From assembly GCA_038745625.1 (NCBI GenBank), contig JBCDLG010000102.1:1-10199 (forward strand): a stretch of 10,199 nucleotides of DNA. The letters are read 5' to 3'. Source of the DNA: Parvularcula sp038745625 (GTDB lineage Bacteria > Pseudomonadota > Alphaproteobacteria > Caulobacterales > Parvularculaceae). Both the position numbers and the translations under genes were made by a program. Numbering within the stretch: position 1 is the first letter of the stretch; every line of letters starts with the position of its first letter. The notes below the pieces were generated by a model, which made no database searches, had not been told where the DNA came from, and saw nothing but the letters and a program-made list of their open reading frames with translations. Below, piece after piece: positions 1-4,832 of this stretch.

Positions 1-596
1 AGCCACGCGACACTCTCTGCGTCCAAGTGGTTGGTCGGTTCGTCGAGGAGGAGAAGGTCAGGCTTCGACAGGAGGAGCTTGGCGAGCGCCACGCGGCGCT
101 TCTCACCGCCTGAAAGCTCCGTAACCGGCCAATCACCTGGCGGGCAACGGAGAGCCTCCATCGCCATCTCGACCTTGCTATCGATGTCCCAAGCGTCGAG
201 AGCATCGATCTCTTCTTGCAGCGCCGACATCTTCTCCATCAGCTCGTCGGAGTACTCCTCGGCCATCTGCATGGAGACGTCGTTGAACGCCTGGACCTTG
301 TCCTTGATCTCCTGGACGCCCTCGGCTGCGTTTTCGAAGACGGTTTTGTTCGGATCGAGCTCCGGCTCCTGCGGCAGATAGCCGACCTTGGCGCCCTCGG
401 CCGGGTGAGCCTCGCCATTAAACTCCTGATCGACCCCCGCCATGATTTTCAGCAGCGTCGACTTACCCGCACCGTTGACGCCCACGACGCCGATTTTCGC
501 GTCGGGGTAGAACTGCAAATGCACGTTATCGAGGATCTTTTTCGCCCCATAGGACTTTGAAAGACCGGTCATGAAGTAGATGAATTGGCGGGCCAT
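1..596 (-). CDS. ettA: Energy-dependent translational throttle protein EttA, N-terminal 198 residues (cut by window edge)
   Basis: ABC-F family ATPase. By family knowledge EttA binds the ribosomal E site and gates the first elongation steps according to the ATP/ADP ratio; it is cytoplasmic and has no membrane domain. The visible part starts MARQFIYFMTGLSKSYG, which is typical of EttA rather than Uup or YheS. It contains Walker A GVNGAGKST (39-47), a Gln-loop region YLPQEPELDP (73-82), and a Glu/Met-rich helical arm insertion (about 95-135) that in this family contacts the L1 stalk. These are followed by the signature LSGGEKRR (161-168) and Walker B/D-loop LLLLDEPTNHLD (181-192). The second ATPase domain lies beyond base 1. 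An AAGAGG-like ribosome site lies a short way upstream of the ATG at 596. It is divergent from the EEP gene at 744. Confidence 0.96.
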   Translation of the reverse strand, partial: MARQFIYFMTGLSKSYGAKKILDNVHLQFYPDAKIGVVGVNGAGKSTLLKIMAGVDQEFNGEAHPAEGAKVGYLPQEPELDPNKTVFENAAEGVQEIKDKVQAFNDVSMQMAEEYSDELMEKMSALQEEIDALDAWDIDSKVEMAMEALRCPPGDWPVTELSGGEKRRVALAKLLLSKPDLLLLDEPTNHLDAESVAW

Positions 597-648
597 CGGC
601 GGGGACCTCTTGAAATACGCTGGAAAGAAGCGCGTGGTTAACCGCCGC

Positions 649-672
649 CGCGGACCGGGGCAAGCGTCCGCG
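649..672. repeat. Inverted repeat in the ettA/EEP divergent spacer
   Basis: CGCGGAC (649-655) and GTCCGCG (666-672) are perfect 7-bp inverted arms with a 10-base spacer. They lie in the 147-bp intergenic region between the divergent ettA and EEP starts. This could be an operator for a dimeric regulator or a hairpin in the ettA leader. I see no convincing -35/-10 pair nearby. In sequence this GC-rich, a 7-bp repeat may be chance. Confidence 0.3.
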
Positions 673-726
673 CTGCTGCGATCAGTCCTCAACCTCCGGT
701 GTTCATCACGCTACTCTCATTCTCGT

Positions 727-734
727 AAGAGAGG
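727..734 (+). promoter_or_regulatory. Shine-Dalgarno site of the EEP-family gene
   Basis: AAGAGAGG lies 9 bases before the ATG at 744. It supports this start over the internal Met codons further in. Confidence 0.6.
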
Positions 735-743
735 TGTTGGGAC

Positions 744-2003
744 ATGAGCGGTTTCACGGATGCCGAATGGGACAAGGTCTTTCGCATGCGATGGACGGAG
801 TTCGGCGCGCCAGCTCGTCGATCGAAGAGCATCGTCCTTTGCAGCTTCAATATCCGCAAGCTTGGTAAGGTCGAGAACAAGTCAGCCCGCGCCTGGACAT
901 TCCTTGCGAGCTTCCTCCAGCGCTGTGACCTCATCGCGATCCAAGAGGTCCAGGACAACCTTGAGGCGCTCATGCATCTTCACGACCTGATCGGCAAACG
1001 CAGCTATGAGTTTATCGCGTCGGACACGACGGGGCGTGATGCGCGCCAGCATTCCGGCATGTCAGAGCGACTGGCCTTTTTCTACCGTCGGCGGACGATT
1101 AGCCGTACCGCAATCGCGTCAGACATCTCCTACGATCGCGCGCCGGTGATCAAGAATATCCTGGGCCATCACGATGCTTTCGCGGAGGCGTTCAAGGCCA
1201 AACATGAGGCCGACCAGAGAACAGCAGCCGAGCAGCGCGCGCTGGAGAAAACCTGGAAAGACGGCGGCAAGGTAGGCCCGCGCCCCTTGCGCAAAGATGA
1301 CCCTTTCGTCCTGCCGCACTTTTTGACATTCATCCGCACACCCCATGCGGTGACCTTTGAGGTGGCAGGCCGCGACGGTGCCAAGCCTTATGCGTTTATG
1401 GCGGTTAACGCGCACCTTCTCTATGGCGACAAAAACAAGCAGAGAGAAGAGCGCGAGCTCGAATTCATGGCGCTTCTGGAGTGGCTGGTCTGGCGTGCGA
1501 AGAAACGGGATGTCACCTATGCCAAAGATCTCATCTTGTTGGGTGATCTCAACCTCGACTTGGAAGAGGTCGACGAACGTCGCGAGTGGGTGGCCAACCT
1601 CATTCGCTCACTGAACAAAAATGTGATGAAGAGTGCAAAGGACCCGCAGGTTTACTTTCCCTTCGTTGATCCCCACCCCCGTATCGGCAATGGCGGCGTT
1701 TTCCGCACCAATGCGCGCAAGGACCAAACCTACGACCAGATCGCCATCTTAAGCCATGACAAACGCCTCCCCTCACCGGGAGGGCGTCACCGGGCTGGGG
1801 AAAGCGGCGACGTCTTCAACTATGGGATGTTTGACTTCGTTGAGCTCTTCGCTCGTGCCGTGCACGGACAACCCTTTTCGTCGTTAAGCGCAGCACAGAA
1901 GAAGGCTCTCTATAAGAAGTTTGAGCACGACGTCAGCGACCATATGCCGATTTGGATACGGCTGACCGCGCCCATGCCGGGCATGGGCGACTTTGCAAAC
2001 TGA
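744..2003 (+). CDS. Endonuclease/exonuclease/phosphatase (EEP, DNase I-like fold) family protein
   Basis: A 419-residue protein with the ordered EEP catalytic motifs: SFNIRK (Asn37), IQEVQ (Glu68), VNAHL (His224), GDLNLD (Asp268, Asn270) and C-terminal SDHMP (Asp399, His400). These residues normally bind Mg2+ and the scissile phosphate, so a metal-dependent phosphodiesterase or nuclease is expected. The substrate (DNA, RNA, inositol phosphate or phospholipid) cannot be told from sequence. There is no signal peptide, so it is probably cytoplasmic. A charged, probably helical insert (about residues 135-185, rich in Lys, Arg and Glu) separates the first and second halves and makes it longer than a minimal EEP domain. 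The start is supported by an AAGAGAGG site 9 bases upstream. It has no same-strand partner, and its 3' end converges with the exported-protein gene 3 bp away. Fold confidence is high; specific function is unknown. Confidence 0.9.
   Translation: MSGFTDAEWDKVFRMRWTEFGAPARRSKSIVLCSFNIRKLGKVENKSARAWTFLASFLQRCDLIAIQEVQDNLEALMHLHDLIGKRSYEFIASDTTGRDARQHSGMSERLAFFYRRRTISRTAIASDISYDRAPVIKNILGHHDAFAEAFKAKHEADQRTAAEQRALEKTWKDGGKVGPRPLRKDDPFVLPHFLTFIRTPHAVTFEVAGRDGAKPYAFMAVNAHLLYGDKNKQREERELEFMALLEWLVWRAKKRDVTYAKDLILLGDLNLDLEEVDERREWVANLIRSLNKNVMKSAKDPQVYFPFVDPHPRIGNGGVFRTNARKDQTYDQIAILSHDKRLPSPGGRHRAGESGDVFNYGMFDFVELFARAVHGQPFSSLSAAQKKALYKKFEHDVSDHMPIWIRLTAPMPGMGDFAN
1969..1989. repeat. Perfect 21-base hairpin inside the 3' end of the EEP gene
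   Basis: CGCCCATGCC, a single central G, then GGCATGGGCG: ten paired bases on each side with no mismatch. It encodes part of the last 17 residues of the EEP protein (the APMPGMGD stretch). It also lies 17 bases beyond the stop of the convergent minus-strand gene, so it would fold near the 3' end of both transcripts. Neither side has a good T-tract directly after it, so it may act as an RNA 3'-end protector rather than a classical intrinsic terminator. Confidence 0.5.
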
Positions 2004-2006
2004 GGC

Positions 2007-2663
2007 TTAGCCCAGCGTCAGGCGCTTTTTGTATCGCGCCGAACGGAGCACAGCGAGACCGGTCACAAGCAGAAGACCCGCCGCCGGGATCGGGACGGGC
2101 ATTTCCTCAATCTTGATCGAGTCAATCAAACCGCCAAGCGTGTTCGCCTGTCCAAGAGCGGAGAACTGGATCGCGTTGTCCCCGTCGATCGCCGTGAACA
2201 GCATGCTGACGAGGTTCCACTGCGGCTGTTCACCGCGTGTGCCGTCCACACTCCCCACCCATTGGGTCATCGCGAAACTGTTGCCGATCAAAGTGCCCAC
2301 GGAGAAGCCGATACCGTTATCATCGGCCTGGTTGGTGCGTGGCTTGTAGGCAAAGGTCAGCTTATAGGTCAGGCCACCGACAAGATCGACAGCCGCTGCC
2401 ATTGAGCTGTTGGATGAAGCGTTACCGCTCCACACATGGCTGTCGAGCTCAACATGCTGTCCGCCGCTATGGGAACCCGTCACAACACCGCGCTGAATCT
2501 CAATGCCTGCGCCAGCTGTGGTGACGAATTGCCCAAACGTGTCGTAGACGCCCCAACGCGGATCAATGCTGTCCGCGTCAAAATTCTCAACAAAGACGGC
2601 GCTGTGCGCCGACGTCACGATGCTTGCCGCGGCCACTAGGCACGCGCCAACAATCCTGAACAT
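2007..2663 (-). CDS. Exported protein with a VPLPA/PEP-CTERM-like C-terminal sorting signal
   Basis: A 218-residue secreted protein. The N-terminus has a short basic start and hydrophobic core (residues 1-20), with likely signal-peptidase cleavage near AHSA (about 22). The mature part looks like a beta-sandwich, carbohydrate-binding-like domain: FVENFDADSIDPRWG near the start, QHVELDSH (69-76), YKLTFAYKPR (100-109), and GGLIDSIKIEEM (177-188). This pattern recalls the 'choice-of-anchor'/DUF642-like proteins often found with PEP-CTERM signals. The C-terminus is PVPIPAAG (189-196), a hydrophobic helix (about 194-206), then RSARYKKRLTLG. By family knowledge this tripartite end is recognised by an exosortase. 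I chose the ATG at 2663 because GAGAGGAGA lies 7 bases upstream; an upstream in-frame ATG at 2705 would add 14 non-signal residues. It lies downstream of another protein with a matching tail. The ligand is unknown. Confidence 0.87.
   Translation of the reverse strand: MFRIVGACLVAAASIVTSAHSAVFVENFDADSIDPRWGVYDTFGQFVTTAGAGIEIQRGVVTGSHSGGQHVELDSHVWSGNASSNSSMAAAVDLVGGLTYKLTFAYKPRTNQADDNGIGFSVGTLIGNSFAMTQWVGSVDGTRGEQPQWNLVSMLFTAIDGDNAIQFSALGQANTLGGLIDSIKIEEMPVPIPAAGLLLVTGLAVLRSARYKKRLTLG
2014..2030 (+). terminator. Possible weak intrinsic terminator after the EEP gene
   Basis: AGCG, a 5-base loop, CGCT and then a run of five T (2026-2030). It starts 10 bases after the EEP stop codon and lies inside the C-terminal codons of the convergent gene. 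The stem is only four pairs, so it is weak on its own. The stronger hairpin at 1969-1989 just upstream may help. Confidence 0.3.
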
Positions 2664-2670
2664 ACCGAGC

Positions 2671-2679
2671 TCTCCTCTC
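2671..2679 (-). promoter_or_regulatory. Shine-Dalgarno site fixing the start at 2663
   Basis: GAGAGGAGA on the minus strand, 7 bases before the ATG at 2663. It places the start directly in front of the signal peptide and rules against the longer frame from 2705. Confidence 0.7.
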
Positions 2680-2772
2680 AGCGTGTTCTCGCCATATTGC
2701 CCCAAAGGAGAGTTAGCTCAGCTCGCGTTAATCAGTTGTATGCAGAGTTGGTTAATTTTGAAGGTCGCCAGA

Positions 2773-3483
2773 TTAACCGAGTGTATACTGACGGTTTGAT
2801 CGGAACTGATGTCCAAGCCACGTCACAAACACGGTGCCAAAAAGGACAAAGCCGTGCGGAAGCGGCGTTGCGACGGCCTCTGCGCTGCTAAAGGTACCGG
2901 TGAACAGGACGGATGGATCAGCAATCATCCCGCCCCCAGCGATACCGCCGATGCTGGAAAAGGCGATGGGGTGGAGGGTTGAAGCAGGTATAGCGACAGC
3001 AGCGAGATCCGCTTCGCCAAAGACCTGCACACCTGGCGACCAGGGAGCTCCAGATGCCGCCAACCCGCCAGGCAAACCAATCGGCACAGCAAGAGGGCCC
3101 TCGATCCCCATCGGTGCGTCCGATGGCTCTTCCTCGTTTTCCGACGTCCAAGCATCAAAATCGATAGGTGCGCGCGACTCGGCGGACAGCTGGTCCAGCG
3201 CTTGTTCCGGCACCTGGCGGGCGACCGAACGGCGGGAGTTCGCATCACCGATGGGGTGCATGGGCGCGTCATCGACACCGGACCAGTCGTGGGCGACCCG
3301 CGGCTTCGCGTCTGGTTTCCTTTGTGGCTCGCCAGCGGGCTGGCTGTTCCAGACTTGCACCCTGTCCCAGGCGTCGGCGAAACGGCGCGGACCGTCATCG
3401 GCGAGGATCGCATACGCGAACACACCGCTCACAACCATGGCGATCACAACGAAACCAGCGATGGTCCGCTTGCGTGGTTGCAC
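2773..3483 (-). CDS. Hypothetical envelope protein with N-terminal anchor and PEP-CTERM-like tail
   Basis: A 236-residue protein I do not recognise as a known domain family. It begins with a basic MQPRKR and a hydrophobic segment (8-27, ending AYAILA), which is a signal peptide or signal anchor. The middle (about 30-200) is low-complexity and rich in Pro, Gly, Ala and Asp/Glu, with stretches such as GLPGGLAASGAPWSPG. It is probably flexible and periplasmic or extracellular. The C-terminus has TPLP (206-209), a hydrophobic helix (about 210-224), then a basic tail HQFRSNRQYTLG. This layout matches exosortase-type sorting signals. The start is a GTG at 3483, chosen because GAGGAGG lies 5 bases upstream. 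It precedes the other sorting-signal protein by 109 bp on the same strand. A longer open frame on the opposite strand (2834-3577) has neither a start signal nor protein-like features. Confidence 0.75.
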   Translation of the reverse strand: MQPRKRTIAGFVVIAMVVSGVFAYAILADDGPRRFADAWDRVQVWNSQPAGEPQRKPDAKPRVAHDWSGVDDAPMHPIGDANSRRSVARQVPEQALDQLSAESRAPIDFDAWTSENEEEPSDAPMGIEGPLAVPIGLPGGLAASGAPWSPGVQVFGEADLAAVAIPASTLHPIAFSSIGGIAGGGMIADPSVLFTGTFSSAEAVATPLPHGFVLFGTVFVTWLGHQFRSNRQYTLG

Positions 3484-3488
3484 TCCGG

Positions 3489-3495
3489 CCTCCTC
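3489..3495 (-). promoter_or_regulatory. Strong Shine-Dalgarno site for the GTG start at 3483
   Basis: GAGGAGG on the minus strand, 5 bases before a GTG codon. It is the best ribosome site in this part of the window and the main reason for accepting a GTG start. Confidence 0.7.
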
Positions 3496-3522
3496 AAGTC
3501 TCCGTGACGGATACCCGCGAAG

Positions 3523-3590
3523 TTTATATTACCATCACTCAGCTTATCGGTCGGTGTACGGTGTAGGTAAACGGTAGGTTGAGGTTAACG
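3523..3590 (-). promoter_or_regulatory. Candidate promoter/operator region of the GTG-start envelope gene
   Basis: Read on the minus strand, a TATAAA (-10-like, 3528-3523) lies about 40 bases before the GTG start and has no good -35. Further upstream are two direct repeats, CGTTAACCT (3590-3582) and CGTTTACCT (3573-3565), spaced 17 bases start to start. A poor -35 together with upstream direct repeats would suit an activator-dependent promoter. This is inference; no regulator can be named. Confidence 0.25.
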
Positions 3591-3610
3591 CCTGTTAGGC
3601 ATACTGCCTA
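3590..3610 (-). repeat. Overlapping inverted repeats at the lipoprotein stop codon
   Basis: On the minus strand TAGGCA-GTA-TGCCTA (3610-3596) begins with the TAG stop of the lipoprotein gene. The right arm also pairs with the next bases as GCCT-AAC-AGGC (3600-3590). The two hairpins share an arm, so only one can form at a time. No T-run follows, so a classical terminator is unlikely. An mRNA 3' end element or a protein-binding site is possible. Confidence 0.35.
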
Positions 3611-3985
3611 CGGACAAAGGCTTCCGGCGCAGCCCTCGACGGTCTTGAGCGCTTCACCCAGCTGCCAACCAGCGTCAGTGTTGTGCCAGATTGCCGCGTA
3701 GCTGCCTGCGGCGTAGTTGTCATCGCCCACGGTTTCACTCCAGGCCCCGGTTTCAAGCGCCACGGGCTCCACCGATGAAAGCCGTATACAGACTGATTCC
3801 CAAATGATGGTGGGATCACCGGTCGCTGATGGCGCCACATTCATCGCCTCCCGGGCCTCGATGATCTTGGCCACGCCGGGCGCACTCTCAACGGAATCGC
3901 AAAGCGGCAGCCCCAGATCCGTGTCGCGCTCACATCCGGCCAAGACGAGACCGATGACCACCAACACTCCGCTTCGAATCCGCAT
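3608..3985 (-). CDS. Small putative lipoprotein
   Basis: A 125-residue protein with a lipoprotein signal: MRIRSG, a hydrophobic core, then the lipobox LAGC with the lipidated Cys at 18. Residue +2 is Glu, so in a Gram-negative cell outer-membrane targeting is plausible. The mature part has four further Cys (29, 66, 119, 124), which could form two disulfides in the periplasm. It also carries motifs I do not recognise, such as IIWESVCIRLSS and AAIWHNTDAGWQLGEAL. The start at 3985 lies 10 bp after the rlmJ stop, so it is probably co-transcribed with rlmJ. Function is unknown. Confidence 0.8.
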   Translation of the reverse strand: MRIRSGVLVVIGLVLAGCERDTDLGLPLCDSVESAPGVAKIIEAREAMNVAPSATGDPTIIWESVCIRLSSVEPVALETGAWSETVGDDNYAAGSYAAIWHNTDAGWQLGEALKTVEGCAGSLCP

Positions 3986-3995
3986 CGCGACGCCC

Positions 3996-4766
3996 CTATG
4001 GCTTGCGCAGGACCTTGCCGCCCTGCTCCATCACACGCTCAAGCGCCGCCTCGCTGCCATAGGGCGGAGAGACGATGGCGAGCCCTGACCCCAGCATGCC
4101 CAAGCCGCCCTTGAGGTCAAACAGAACCTCGTGCCGCAGCGTTGTCGCTGGCAGCCTGGCGACCAATTCGTCATGCCGACCAGCCCCAAGGATCGGGTAC
4201 CACACTATGATGGCCGCTTCCGGCCACCGGCGATGGAGCCTCTCCGTCAGCGCCGCTGCCTCCGCATACTCCGTTTTGACCTCATAGGACGGGTCAATGA
4301 GGACGAGACCGCGCCGCGGTTCTAGCGGGCTGAGCGCCATCGCACCCTCATAGCCGTCGCGCGCATGGACCTCCGCTTTCGTGCCATCCATCGCCAGGCG
4401 AAGGGCGGCCACCTCCTGCGGATGTTTCTCCATCAGGACGATCCGGTCTTGCGTCCGAAGCAGCGAGGCAGCGACCATCGGTGAGCCAGGATAGGCATCA
4501 GCGCCGCGCTGAGCGCGGACCGCATGCAAGGCAGAGAAGAAAGGGCCCTCCTGATCGGTGCCTATGCGCGCAACACCCTCGGCGGCCTCACCGGTCTTGC
4601 GCGCCTCCTCTGTATCAAGATGATAAAGCCCGCGCCCCGCATGGGTCTCCAGATAGCTAATCCCGCGATCCTTGGCCGTCAGCAGGCGCAACATCTCTGC
4701 GAGCGCCAAATGCTTATGAACATCCGCAGGCCCACCAGCGTGGTAGCTATGCTGGTAGGAGAGCAT
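3996..4766 (-). CDS. rlmJ: 23S rRNA (adenine(2030)-N6)-methyltransferase RlmJ
   Basis: A SAM-dependent cytoplasmic methyltransferase that, by family knowledge, modifies A2030 of 23S rRNA. At 256 residues it is slightly shorter than the roughly 280-residue E. coli protein. Diagnostic parts are the N-terminus MLSYQHSYHAGGPADVHKH (1-19, including the family Tyr4 and Lys18), the SAM-binding loop ETHAGRG (40-46), MEKHP (112-116), ARDGYEG (135-141) and motif IV as DPSYE (158-162). C-terminal elements are IVWYPI (187-192), GLGMLGSGL (221-229) and SPPYG (233-237). Motif IV is usually DPP followed by an aromatic, so the Ser is a small variation. The start fits the conserved N-terminus exactly, although the ribosome site is weak. 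A lipoprotein gene follows after 10 bp; the membrane hydrolase is divergent. Confidence 0.95.
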   Translation of the reverse strand: MLSYQHSYHAGGPADVHKHLALAEMLRLLTAKDRGISYLETHAGRGLYHLDTEEARKTGEAAEGVARIGTDQEGPFFSALHAVRAQRGADAYPGSPMVAASLLRTQDRIVLMEKHPQEVAALRLAMDGTKAEVHARDGYEGAMALSPLEPRRGLVLIDPSYEVKTEYAEAAALTERLHRRWPEAAIIVWYPILGAGRHDELVARLPATTLRHEVLFDLKGGLGMLGSGLAIVSPPYGSEAALERVMEQGGKVLRKP

Positions 4767-4832
4767 TGCAGCACATTCTCAAAGCACAGTCTCAGATTGC
4801 ATCCATAACCTCGTAATGCTATTGGCCTATTA

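Noticed and set aside
2709..2780. A tRNA-like GAGTTAGCTCAG segment resembling a D-arm
   Set aside because: No T-arm (GGTTCGAATCC-type) follows, no acceptor stem pairs around it and no anticodon stem forms, so it is not a tRNA.
2728..2780. Several TTAA motifs upstream of the exported-protein gene, considered as CtrA sites
   Set aside because: The spacing between TTAA elements does not fit TTAA-N7-TTAA, and the other CtrA-site bases are missing.
2834..3577. A 247-codon plus-strand open frame, longer than the minus-strand envelope gene it covers
   Set aside because: It has no ribosome site, no signal or domain, and a Ser/Pro/Arg/Cys-rich composition typical of an antisense frame in GC-rich DNA. 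The minus-strand gene has GAGGAGG, a signal segment and a sorting tail.
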